Of a stretch of 5,817 nt of DNA, positions 1-5,367 are shown one piece after another; the first letter of the stretch is position 1, and every line of letters starts with the position of its first letter. The stretch is taken from assembly GCA_027081495.1 (NCBI GenBank), contig JALWKJ010000074.1, positions 1 to 5,817 of the forward strand, given 5' to 3'. Under the pieces are notes generated by a model. The model had not been told where the DNA came from. It was given only the letters and a program-made list of their open reading frames with translations, and ran no database searches. The translations under genes were made by a program, and so were the position numbers. The DNA is from Campylobacterales bacterium (GTDB taxonomy: Bacteria; Campylobacterota; Campylobacteria; Campylobacterales; QNZT01).

Positions 1-320
1 ACATCCGCGCGCAAAAAGCGAGACATCTCATCAAACATCAGTATGAAGAGATCTTTAAAGAAGCGGATCTTATATTTATGCCCGTTAGCCCGACAACGGC
101 TTTTGAATTTGGAAGCAAAAAAGATCCCCTACAGATGTATCTAAGCGATATATATACGATAGCCGTAAACCTTGCGGGACTGCCGGCTCTCTCTCTACCG
201 ATTGGAACAAGCGGCGACAATCTGCCAATAGGCGCGCAATTTGTAGCAAAAGCCCTTAATGAACAAACACTCTTTGACGGTTCGATGAGCCTTGAAAAAA
301 TCATAAAAAAAAGAGCATAA
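1..320 (+). CDS. gatA: Aspartyl/glutamyl-tRNA(Asn/Gln) amidotransferase subunit A, C-terminal part
   Basis: Only the last 105 codons are present, read from position 3 and ending with TAA at 318-320; the 5' part lies outside the window. GatA is the amidase subunit of the cytoplasmic GatCAB complex, which converts misacylated Glu-tRNA(Gln) and/or Asp-tRNA(Asn) to Gln-tRNA(Gln)/Asn-tRNA(Asn) using ammonia from glutamine. The visible part matches the C-terminal end of the amidase-signature fold: an F-(M/L)-P-x-(S/A)-P-T-T-A-F segment, then DPLxMYLSDIYT, NLAGLPALSLPIG and LPIGAQFVAK, in the order and spacing usual for GatA. The catalytic Ser-cisSer-Lys residues are upstream and cannot be checked. 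The stop is 2 nt from the guaB start, so the two genes are probably co-transcribed. Confident from motif content; another amidase is unlikely because the MYLSDI and NLAGLPA motifs are GatA-typical. Confidence 0.93.
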   Translation, partial: IRAQKARHLIKHQYEEIFKEADLIFMPVSPTTAFEFGSKKDPLQMYLSDIYTIAVNLAGLPALSLPIGTSGDNLPIGAQFVAKALNEQTLFDGSMSLEKIIKKRA

Positions 321-322
321 AG

Positions 323-1771
323 ATGAATATTCGACAAAAAGCGCTTACATTTGAAGACATACTTCTTATTCCAAAATATTCCGAAGTTCTACCCAAAGAG
401 GTAGATATAAAAACGAAACTCACAAAGAACATAGCTTTAAATATCCCTTTTGTCTCCGCCGCGATGGATACGGTAACCGAGCATCAAGCCGCCATAAAAA
501 TGGCAAGACTCGGGGGTATAGGGATCATACACAAAAATATGGATATAGCCTCTCAGGCAAAAGAGGTAAGCCGCGTTAAAAAGAGTGAAAGCGGTGTTAT
601 AAACGAACCGATCCACCTAAAGCCAAACGACACGATAAAAGATGCCAACAATCTCATGATAGAGTATAAAATATCCGGCTTTCCGGTCGTAGGAGAAAAT
701 AACGAACTTGTCGGCATTTTAACAAATAGAGATCTTCGCTTTGAAAACGATATGAGCAAAAGAGTAAAAGAGGTCATGACAAAAGCGCCGCTTATAACGG
801 CGAAAAAGGGAATATCCCTCGATGAGGCGGAACTGATATTTCATAAACACAAAATAGAAAAACTCCCCCTCATAGATGAAAACGGTATTCTTTCAGGCCT
901 TATCACTATAAAAGATCTTAAAAAGAGAAAAGAGTTTCCAAACTCATATAAAGATAAATACGGTCGTCTAGGAGTCGGCGCCGCGATCGGAGTAGGACAG
1001 ATAAATCGAGCGCAAGCTCTCATAGACGCAGGAGTAGATGTACTTGTTTTAGACTCGGCTCACGGACACTCAAAAGGAATCATAGATACCGTAAAAGAGT
1101 TAAAATCACTCTTTAAAGATGTCGATGTCATAGCCGGAAATGTAGCGACTCCCGAAGCCGTGGAAGCTCTCATAGAGGCGGGCGCGGACGGCGTAAAGGT
1201 TGGAATCGGTCCTGGTTCCATCTGCACTACGAGAATAGTCGCGGGTGTCGGCGTACCGCAGATTACGGCTATCGAAAGTTGCGCGCTCAAAGCAAAAGAG
1301 TATGGAGTTCCGATCATAGCCGACGGCGGTATAAAATACTCGGGAGATGTGGCAAAAGCGTTAGCGGTCGGCGCTAGCAGCGTAATGGTAGGAAGCCTGA
1401 TCGCCGGAACGGAAGAGAGTCCGGGAGAGACGCTCATGTATCAAGGTCGCCAATACAAAACATACAGAGGTATGGGAAGTATCGGCGCTATGCAAAAAGG
1501 AAGCAACGACAGATATTTTCAAGAAGGCACAGCCGCAGACAAACTTGTACCAGAGGGCATAGAAGGAATGGTTCCTTATCGAGGAAAAATGAGCACGGTC
1601 ATCCACCAACTCATAGGCGGTTTACGCGCCGCTATGGGATATGTCGGTGCAAAAGACATAGAGACTTTTCAACAAAAAGCGGAATTCGTCGAAATAACCT
1701 CAGCCGGTTTAAAAGAGAGCCATGTACATGATGTAACCATCACAAAAGAAGCGCCGAATTATCACTCATGA
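323..1771 (+). CDS. guaB: Inosine-5'-monophosphate dehydrogenase
   Basis: Cytoplasmic enzyme that oxidises IMP to XMP with NAD+, the committed step of guanine nucleotide synthesis. At 482 residues it is a full-length bacterial IMPDH. The (beta/alpha)8 barrel begins with LTFEDILLIP (8-17) and SAAMDTVTE (45-53). A tandem CBS (Bateman) module is inserted at about 92-205, followed by DSAHGHS (244-250), AGNVAT (271-276) and the active-site loop GIGPGSICTTR (294-304). The nucleophile is Cys301 (TGC at 1223-1225). The phosphate-binding IADGGI is at 332-337, and the flap holds the Arg397-Tyr398 dyad in NDRYFQEG. The flap also reads EGIEGM, where I recall EGIEGR as more usual. ATG at 323 gives the canonical N terminus. 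Its Shine-Dalgarno is weak and lies in the end of gatA, 2 nt upstream, suggesting translation coupled to gatA. A hairpin terminator follows the TGA stop. Confidence 0.98.
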   Translation: MNIRQKALTFEDILLIPKYSEVLPKEVDIKTKLTKNIALNIPFVSAAMDTVTEHQAAIKMARLGGIGIIHKNMDIASQAKEVSRVKKSESGVINEPIHLKPNDTIKDANNLMIEYKISGFPVVGENNELVGILTNRDLRFENDMSKRVKEVMTKAPLITAKKGISLDEAELIFHKHKIEKLPLIDENGILSGLITIKDLKKRKEFPNSYKDKYGRLGVGAAIGVGQINRAQALIDAGVDVLVLDSAHGHSKGIIDTVKELKSLFKDVDVIAGNVATPEAVEALIEAGADGVKVGIGPGSICTTRIVAGVGVPQITAIESCALKAKEYGVPIIADGGIKYSGDVAKALAVGASSVMVGSLIAGTEESPGETLMYQGRQYKTYRGMGSIGAMQKGSNDRYFQEGTAADKLVPEGIEGMVPYRGKMSTVIHQLIGGLRAAMGYVGAKDIETFQQKAEFVEITSAGLKESHVHDVTITKEAPNYHS

Positions 1772-1783
1772 AAAAGGCGAGGG

Positions 1784-1809
1784 AAAGAGGTGTCTATTGA
1801 CATCTTTTT
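1784..1809. terminator. Bidirectional hairpin terminator between guaB and amrA
   Basis: An 11-bp stem (1784-1794 with 1799-1809, including two G-T pairs) closes a TATT loop. The + strand ends in TTTTT at 1805-1809, although that run is also the lower part of the stem. On the minus strand the stem is followed by a T-rich stretch (TCTTTCCC). It lies between the convergent guaB and amrA genes and overlaps the amrA stop codon, so it probably serves both. The stem is AT- and GT-rich, so the strength is moderate. Confidence 0.55.
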
Positions 1810-2359
1810 ACTCGATTTTCTGCACTTCATAGACAAATATGTCCGGATGAAGCCTCAGACATCCTCCGTCAAGTCCGGCTTTTTGGCATAAAGTCGCAAA
1901 AAATTGATCAAAACCGGATAACTGTTCCCAAACCTGGGGAAGATAAGTTGCTTGATAAATGCCGTATTTTAATATGACGCCGTCAATTTTTGGTCTTATC
2001 TTCTTTTTTAAATCCTCGATGTTTTCATACGGCAAATGTTTTGGTTCGCTTAAAAGCGATATCTCAATGCTTAAATCTTCGCTCTCATACTCCTCTTTTG
2101 ATAGAGGCGGAAATCTCGGATCGTTAAAAGCCGCCGCTTTGGCGTTTTGTATCAAATCTTCAAGCAGAGTTCTGTGAGCTATGATTGAACCTATACATCC
2201 TCTTAAAGCGTTTTTCATCTCAAGAGTTACGAAACAAGCCCCTTTTTTACCAAGTTCGGGATGTTTTTTTAAAAGCTTCTCTTTGTCGATCAAAGAGGTT
2301 TCTAAAAACTCCTCTTTTATAGCGTCTTTAGCTATATCTATCATATATCGTTTGTCCAT
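1808..2359 (-). CDS. amrA: AmmeMemoRadiSam system protein A (AMMECR1-domain protein)
   Basis: This 183-residue protein is a single AMMECR1 domain. The hallmark LRGCIGSI motif is at residues 52-59, DPRFPPL at 80-86, and TYLPQVWEQL at 138-147 with the usual GCLRL near the end (166-170). Full length is close to that of stand-alone bacterial AMMECR1 proteins. In many bacteria this family is encoded with a MEMO-family protein (AmrB) and a radical SAM protein (AmrS); its biochemical role is not established. No partner gene is visible here. ATG at 2357-2359 is preceded by AAGGAG at 2366-2371 with a 6-nt spacer, a very good start. It is the last minus-strand gene of the block, 52 nt behind murB, with its own probable -10 box in that gap. 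Cytoplasmic: no signal peptide or membrane segment. Family assignment is secure, function is not. Confidence 0.93.
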   Translation of the reverse strand: MDKRYMIDIAKDAIKEEFLETSLIDKEKLLKKHPELGKKGACFVTLEMKNALRGCIGSIIAHRTLLEDLIQNAKAAAFNDPRFPPLSKEEYESEDLSIEISLLSEPKHLPYENIEDLKKKIRPKIDGVILKYGIYQATYLPQVWEQLSGFDQFFATLCQKAGLDGGCLRLHPDIFVYEVQKIE

Positions 2360-2399
2360 AACACTCTCCTTCCATCGGTTTATGGCGCTCTCTTTTCTA

Positions 2400-2408
2400 A
2401 TTATACCA
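2400..2408 (-). promoter_or_regulatory. Extended -10 promoter for amrA
   Basis: On the minus strand the murB-amrA gap reads TGGTATAAT, a perfect TATAAT (2400-2405) with the TGn extension. Transcription would begin near 2393, giving a leader of about 33 nt that includes the AAGGAG at 2366-2371. There is no convincing -35, as expected for sigma70 promoters in Campylobacterota. The placement suggests amrA can be expressed independently of murB. Confidence 0.55.
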
Positions 2409-2411
2409 CTT

Positions 2412-3185
2412 TTATAATATTTTTATCTCCTCTTCCAAGCTAGTTCCAAACTTCTCAAAAACCCTTCTTTTTGCCTCTTTAATCAAAAAAAGGGCTTCTT
2501 CAAATTTCGCTTGACCTAAATTTACCAAAAAATTTGCATGGATATCGCTAAAAGCCGCATCTCCTACTCTTTGTCCTTTTAAGCCGACCTCCTCTATCAA
2601 ACGACCGGCAAAATCGTTTTTAGGATTTTTAAAAACCGAGCCTGCGCTAGGCTCTTTTGGCTGATTTTTGCGCATATCGGAAAAAAGTTTCGCCTTTTTT
2701 TCATCAAACCCCTTTTGGATTTTAAAAACTCCTTCATAAACGATATCGTCGATTTCACAATATCTATATCCGTATGAGATATTCTCTTTTTTTATAACGG
2801 ACTTTGAAGTTTTGATCTCCTCTAAAGTGTTTAGTATCTCATCTTCTTTCATTCCGGCGTTCATTTTAATCAAACCGCCCAATGTTCCGGGAAGTTTACC
2901 CAGATATTCGAAATTTTTTAAATTATGCCTTTTCGCAAAAGAGAATATTCTGCCACTTTTTGTCGCCCCTCCTATTATAAGACGATCTTCTTTTTGATAT
3001 ATATAATCGAATTTTTTAGAAAGGATACAAAGCGGCGGCGGAGATGAAGAGATAAGAAGATTATTTGCCGAGCCGATTATAAAAAAATTTTTTGGAAGAG
3101 AGATTATTTCATCAATAACTTTTACTTTAACTTTGGAGCCTATTTTGATAGAACTAAATCTTGAAAAATCTATCTCTTTATACAA
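2412..3185 (-). CDS. murB: UDP-N-acetylenolpyruvoylglucosamine reductase (short form)
   Basis: FAD-dependent cytoplasmic enzyme that reduces UDP-GlcNAc-enolpyruvate to UDP-MurNAc with NADPH, the second committed step of peptidoglycan synthesis. The 257 residues contain the N-terminal SSIKIG (11-16), the FAD-loop GSANNLLIS (38-46), KLPGTLGGLIKMNAG (97-111), the GYRYC segment (139-143), SAGSVFKNP (180-188) with the proton-donor Ser183, and GDAAFSDIHANFLVN (208-222). The C-terminal LEEEI aligns with the family's LExEV, probably placing the catalytic Glu at 253. It is shorter than the E. coli (about 340) and Bacillus (about 300) enzymes; compact forms are usual in Campylobacterota. The start is TTG (3183-3185), supported by GGAG at 3193-3196 with a 7-nt spacer; no ATG fits. 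It lies 30 nt behind fliQ, as in Campylobacter and Helicobacter. Confidence 0.95.
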   Translation of the reverse strand: MYKEIDFSRFSSIKIGSKVKVKVIDEIISLPKNFFIIGSANNLLISSSPPPLCILSKKFDYIYQKEDRLIIGGATKSGRIFSFAKRHNLKNFEYLGKLPGTLGGLIKMNAGMKEDEILNTLEEIKTSKSVIKKENISYGYRYCEIDDIVYEGVFKIQKGFDEKKAKLFSDMRKNQPKEPSAGSVFKNPKNDFAGRLIEEVGLKGQRVGDAAFSDIHANFLVNLGQAKFEEALFLIKEAKRRVFEKFGTSLEEEIKIL

Positions 3186-3215
3186 AAAAAATCTCCAAAT
3201 TCTTCTCTTTGGGGC

Positions 3216-3482
3216 TTAAAAAAGAAACCCCGGTATCATATTTAAAATTTTTTGAGTAAACTCTATCATCATGTTCATCATCCAAGGCATAGCGAATATT
3301 ATAATAACCACAACTACCAAGATTTTAGGCACAAATGAGAGAGTCATCTCGTTTATTTGAGTAGTGGCTTGAAATATAGATATCAAAAGTCCCGCGATCA
3401 ACCCGCCCAAAAGCATCGGAAGCGAGAGATAAAGCGCTAATTTAAATGTTTCTACCCCAAGACCGATCAATTTGGCTTCCAT
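3216..3482 (-). CDS. fliQ: Flagellar biosynthesis protein FliQ
   Basis: Inner-membrane component of the flagellar type III export gate (with FliP and FliR). At 88 residues it is the usual FliQ length. Two hydrophobic segments, about 14-37 and 51-71, flank the conserved loop ISIFQATTQINEMTLSF (34-50), with VPKI directly after it. This loop is the family signature and distinguishes it from unrelated small membrane proteins; a virulence-type SctS homologue is less likely given the setting and motif. ATG at 3480-3482 is preceded by AGGAG at 3488-3492 (5-nt spacer). That Shine-Dalgarno overlaps the mqnD TAG stop at 3491-3493, so translation is probably coupled to mqnD. murB follows after 30 nt. 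The gene is separated here from other flagellar genes, which is common in Campylobacterota. Confidence 0.95.
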   Translation of the reverse strand: MEAKLIGLGVETFKLALYLSLPMLLGGLIAGLLISIFQATTQINEMTLSFVPKILVVVVIIIFAMPWMMNMMIEFTQKILNMIPGFLF

Positions 3483-3490
3483 ATCTTCTC

Positions 3491-4354
3491 CTAAGCGAAC
3501 CTGAAATCTTTATACTCAACAGGCACAAGATAGTCGCGAACTTTTATCAAAGTAGGAAAATATCCGTTTTTATATCCAAGCTCAAAGAGTTTATCAACGG
3601 CATCAAGCTGTTTTTGATTCATACTGATAGACTCTTCGTTTGCGTAAAGGCTGAGATATCTTTGCAACTTTTCTTCATCGACTCGAATCAATCCTCTATC
3701 TATCAGCATCGATGAAAGCAGCTTTTTGTTTTTATGCGCTACTTCAACGGCTTTTGTGAGAGTTTCCTCGTACTCGATAGCTCTAGTAATGGGAATGGAT
3801 CTTCGAATCGCCATTGCTCCAAGCGGTAAAGCAAGAGAATCTCCGCTAAGCTCTTGCCAAATATCCCATAACTCTTTTTCAGTCTCTAAAGATTCATCAA
3901 ATGTAAGAATGCTCTCATGAATCAATACGCCGGCATCTACCTCGCCGCTTATTACGGCATCTTCGATATCAAGAAAATTTTTATAAACGATTTTTGCATC
4001 CGGATAGTAAATCTTAAAAAGCAAGGCGTTTGTCGTATATTTTCCGCTAAGAGCCGCTTTGAAATTTCTCTTTAGTTTAACGCCTTTTTTTTTGACAAGT
4101 TTTGGTCCATACCCTTGCCCAAAACTAACGGCGCACTTAAGAAGAGCGTACTCCTCTTTTATATGGGGATAAACTCCGAAGCTAATAGCCGTTACATCAT
4201 AAATATTTTCAAGAGCTTTTTCGTTTAACGACTCGATATCAAGAGCGATATTTTCAAAATTTACGCCCTCTATCCCGACCCAGCCGAATTTAATAGCGTA
4301 AAACATAAAAATATCGTCGGCATCCGGAGAGTGTGCGACAGTTAGAGTTTTCAA
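3491..4354 (-). CDS. mqnD: 1,4-dihydroxy-6-naphthoate synthase (futalosine-pathway menaquinone synthesis)
   Basis: MqnD cleaves cyclic dehypoxanthinyl futalosine to 1,4-dihydroxy-6-naphthoate in the alternative menaquinone pathway used by Campylobacterota. The 287 residues have the periplasmic-binding-protein-like fold of MqnA/MqnD but no signal peptide. N-terminal HSPDADDIFMFYAI (8-21) corresponds to the SPCPNDTFxFxA motif of characterised MqnD. It is followed by SFGQGYGPKLV (77-87), SGKYTTNALL (103-112), GVLIHESILTF (142-152) with the conserved His146, and LALPLGAMAIRR (174-185). The IHE motif and LPLG favour MqnD over MqnA. Automated pipelines may call it a periplasmic ABC-transporter protein. 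The start is TTG (4352-4354), with AAGG at 4362-4365 (7-nt spacer) and an in-frame TAA four codons upstream, so a longer form is excluded. First gene of the mqnD-fliQ-murB unit. Confidence 0.88.
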   Translation of the reverse strand: MKTLTVAHSPDADDIFMFYAIKFGWVGIEGVNFENIALDIESLNEKALENIYDVTAISFGVYPHIKEEYALLKCAVSFGQGYGPKLVKKKGVKLKRNFKAALSGKYTTNALLFKIYYPDAKIVYKNFLDIEDAVISGEVDAGVLIHESILTFDESLETEKELWDIWQELSGDSLALPLGAMAIRRSIPITRAIEYEETLTKAVEVAHKNKKLLSSMLIDRGLIRVDEEKLQRYLSLYANEESISMNQKQLDAVDKLFELGYKNGYFPTLIKVRDYLVPVEYKDFRFA

Positions 4355-4364
4355 GAGTAAACCT

Positions 4365-4370
4365 TATAAT
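4365..4370 (+). promoter_or_regulatory. Possible rightward -10 box facing the palindrome
   Basis: A perfect TATAAT sits on the + strand just upstream of the mqnD start. It would give a start near 4377 and a transcript running through the 120-nt palindrome to the terminator at 4557-4581. The -35 position (TTAGAG at 4342-4347, 17-nt spacer) is poor. In AT-rich DNA a lone TATAAT is weak evidence. On the other strand the same bases overlap the mqnD ribosome binding site. Confidence 0.25.
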
Positions 4371-4394
4371 GAATTTTAAATCTTTTTATGAATC

Positions 4395-4514
4395 GAGTCC
4401 TCTGAAAAATGATGTTTCTCTCAAACGGCTTCACGGCGGGTTCCCAAAATTTGTTCCAAATTTTGACCCTGCCGCTGTAGATGTTGTTCGAGAATCATAT
4501 TTTTCAGAGGACTC
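4395..4514. repeat. 120-nt long palindrome / fold-back element
   Basis: Perfect 16-nt terminal inverted repeats, GAGTCCTCTGAAAAAT (4395-4410) and its complement (4499-4514), enclose a sequence that itself folds on. After a single-base bulge come 3 bp (4412-4414 with 4496-4498), a T-T mismatch and 5 bp (4416-4420 with 4490-4494). The inner arm pairs 4434-4437 with 4471-4474, 4438-4441 with 4466-4469, and 4445-4452 with 4458-4465 around a GTTCC loop. The whole element can thus form one long hairpin on either strand. It sits in the mqnD-hpf gap. It could be a MITE-like dispersed repeat, a structured small RNA, or a structured mqnD leader; sequence alone does not decide. No clear target-site duplication and no match to an RNA family I recognise. 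Confidence 0.75.
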
Positions 4515-4556
4515 TATTTTGAATATTTTAGCGAAAGTATGTTTTGAAAGTCTAAA

Positions 4557-4581
4557 ACGGTGCGAAACGCACCGTCTTTTT
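4557..4581. terminator. Strong bidirectional intrinsic terminator at the 3' end of hpf
   Basis: An 8-bp perfect stem, ACGGTGCG (4557-4564) with CGCACCGT (4568-4575), and an AAA loop. The + strand continues CTTTTT (4576-4581). On the minus strand the stem is followed directly by a TTTT run. It lies immediately behind the hpf stop codon (4580-4582), so its main job is to end hpf transcription before mqnD. It could also stop any rightward transcript through the palindrome. Confidence 0.85.
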
Positions 4582-5119
4582 AGTAGAGTCCGAATTTATT
4601 ATCTTTTCTTTTGTAAAGCACTCGGGTTTTATCGTCTTTGTCTATAAAGATCAAAAACTGCTTATTACTCTCTTTTAACATCTCAAGAGCTTCTTGGATC
4701 TCAAGCGGTTTATAAAGATCGAGCTCCATAGGAATGATTTCGTCAACATCTTCATCATTTTGGATTTCATTCAACTCTTCCATATTGACATTTGCGATCT
4801 CTTCGAGCTTTGTCACTCTATAATCGGTTACTTTATCGTGATGTCTTCTTAAAACCTTCTGCGCACGATCTACGGCTAAATCTATGGCGGCATAGACATC
4901 TTTATCTTTTTGTTTTATAACAATCGTATTTTTTTGCGGAAGATTGATCGTAAATTCGACCGCATAACCTTTTTTACCGTTTTTTTCATCTGCAGAAACG
5001 ACGACTCTAGTAGAGATAATATCCAAATTATACTTTTTCAAAGACTCTACAGCGCTTTGTATATGCGATTTGATCGCATCGGTTAGTTCAAACTGTCTTC
5101 CGACTAAACTCATGTTCAT
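4580..5119 (-). CDS. hpf: Long-form ribosome hibernation promoting factor (HPF/RaiA family)
   Basis: Binds the 30S decoding region and, in long forms, drives 100S dimer formation so that ribosomes are stored in stationary phase or starvation. The 179 residues divide into an N-terminal S30AE/RaiA domain (about 1-100), an acidic linker (105-127, rich in Glu/Asp) and a C-terminal dimerisation domain (about 128-179). The N domain begins SLVGRQFELTDAIKSHI and has DVYAAIDLAVDRAQKVLRRH at 74-93. The C domain contains PMELDLYKPLEIQEALEML and QFLIFIDKDDKTRVLYKRKD and ends FGLY, which identifies the long form. ATG at 5117-5119 has AAGGAG at 5126-5131 with a 6-nt spacer; a second ATG two codons later is less well placed. 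Monocistronic, with its own promoter (5154-5161) and terminator (4557-4581). Confidence 0.96.
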   Translation of the reverse strand: MNMSLVGRQFELTDAIKSHIQSAVESLKKYNLDIISTRVVVSADEKNGKKGYAVEFTINLPQKNTIVIKQKDKDVYAAIDLAVDRAQKVLRRHHDKVTDYRVTKLEEIANVNMEELNEIQNDEDVDEIIPMELDLYKPLEIQEALEMLKESNKQFLIFIDKDDKTRVLYKRKDNKFGLY

Positions 5120-5153
5120 GATTGTCTCCTTAAATGGAATAAATACATTAGCT

Positions 5154-5161
5154 ATTTTACA
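5154..5161 (-). promoter_or_regulatory. Probable hpf promoter, extended -10
   Basis: The minus strand reads TGTAAAAT, a TAAAAT -10 (5154-5159) preceded by TG one base closer than the ideal extended form. Transcription would start around 5147, leaving a leader of about 28 nt with the AAGGAG. No clear -35 is visible, as usual for Campylobacterota. Placement supports it more than sequence does. Confidence 0.4.
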
Positions 5162-5173
5162 GGAAATTCAATT

Positions 5174-5188
5174 TGATAACGATTAAAA
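5174..5188. promoter_or_regulatory. Possible Fur-like operator
   Basis: TGATAACGATTAAAA matches 12 of 15 positions of the 7-1-7 Fur consensus TGATAATGATTATCA. It lies between the hpf promoter and the rightward micro-ORF region, in reach of promoters on either strand. The DNA is AT-rich, so a chance match is quite possible. Confidence 0.2.
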
Positions 5189-5216
5189 AGATAAGTTAAA
5201 TATTGTTATTCATAAG

Positions 5217-5246
5217 GGCAAATATTTAAAAAATTAAATATTTGCC
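5217..5246 (+). other. Perfect 13-bp AT-rich hairpin upstream of a micro-ORF
   Basis: GGCAAATATTTAA (5217-5229) and its exact complement (5234-5246) enclose an AAAA loop. It ends 2 nt before the AAGGAG of the micro-ORF at 5260. On the + strand it would sit in a short 5' leader. It lacks a following T-run on either strand, so it is not a typical terminator. Confidence 0.6.
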
Positions 5247-5259
5247 TCAAGGAGAAAAA

Positions 5260-5292
5260 ATGTATTTTTGCAGTTTATCACCGCGCCAATAA
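5260..5292 (+). CDS. Putative 10-residue peptide ORF (leader-like)
   Basis: ATG at 5260-5262 is preceded by a full AAGGAG (5249-5254) with a 5-nt spacer, one of the better ribosome binding sites in the window, yet the frame closes after ten codons (MYFCSLSPRQ, TAA at 5290-5292). Its last codons form the left arm of a 16-bp hairpin (5275-5333). That arrangement resembles a leader peptide or a regulatory micro-ORF, but no + strand gene follows in the window. A possible promoter is TTGATA (5173-5178) with TTAAAT (5196-5201), 17-nt spacing. It may also be the remnant of a gene interrupted by the hairpin sequence. Translation is unproven. Confidence 0.25.
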   Translation: MYFCSLSPRQ

Positions 5293-5333
5293 ATACTTTC
5301 AAAAAATAAGAATATTCATTGGCGCGGTGATAA
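5275..5333. repeat. 16-bp perfect GC-rich inverted repeat (59-nt hairpin)
   Basis: TTATCACCGCGCCAAT (5275-5290) and its exact complement (5318-5333) flank a 27-nt AT-rich spacer in which 5292-5295 can pair with 5313-5316. The GC-rich core stands out against the AT-rich surroundings. There is no T-run immediately after either arm, so it is not a classical intrinsic terminator. It lies 34 nt beyond the stop of the HTH gene, so it could still protect or end that mRNA. It overlaps the 10-codon ORF on the + strand. Confidence 0.7.
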
Positions 5334-5367
5334 TGACTTACGGTCAAAGTTTATCGTCCGCTAAATC

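Noticed and set aside
1060..1437. A 125-codon minus-strand frame
   Set aside because: It lies wholly inside guaB, whose motifs are complete; no ribosome binding site or recognisable domain.
2181..2417. A 78-codon + strand frame
   Set aside because: Antisense shadow of amrA and its upstream gap; no family features.
3211..3231. Hairpin GGGG...CCCC over the fliQ stop as a terminator
   Set aside because: Only 4 GC pairs plus two AT pairs with a mismatch, no T-run beyond it, and murB follows with its own Shine-Dalgarno; co-transcription is more likely.
3446..3715. An 89-codon + strand frame
   Set aside because: Antisense to fliQ and mqnD, both of which are clearly coding.
4333..4647. A 104-codon + strand frame across the mqnD-hpf gap
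   Set aside because: It starts inside mqnD, ends inside hpf, runs through the palindrome and the terminator, and lacks a Shine-Dalgarno. It is a by-product of the open fold-back sequence.
4395..5333. CRISPR array or insertion sequence
   Set aside because: No regularly spaced repeats with unique spacers and no transposase frame; the two 16-nt inverted repeats are unrelated to each other in sequence.
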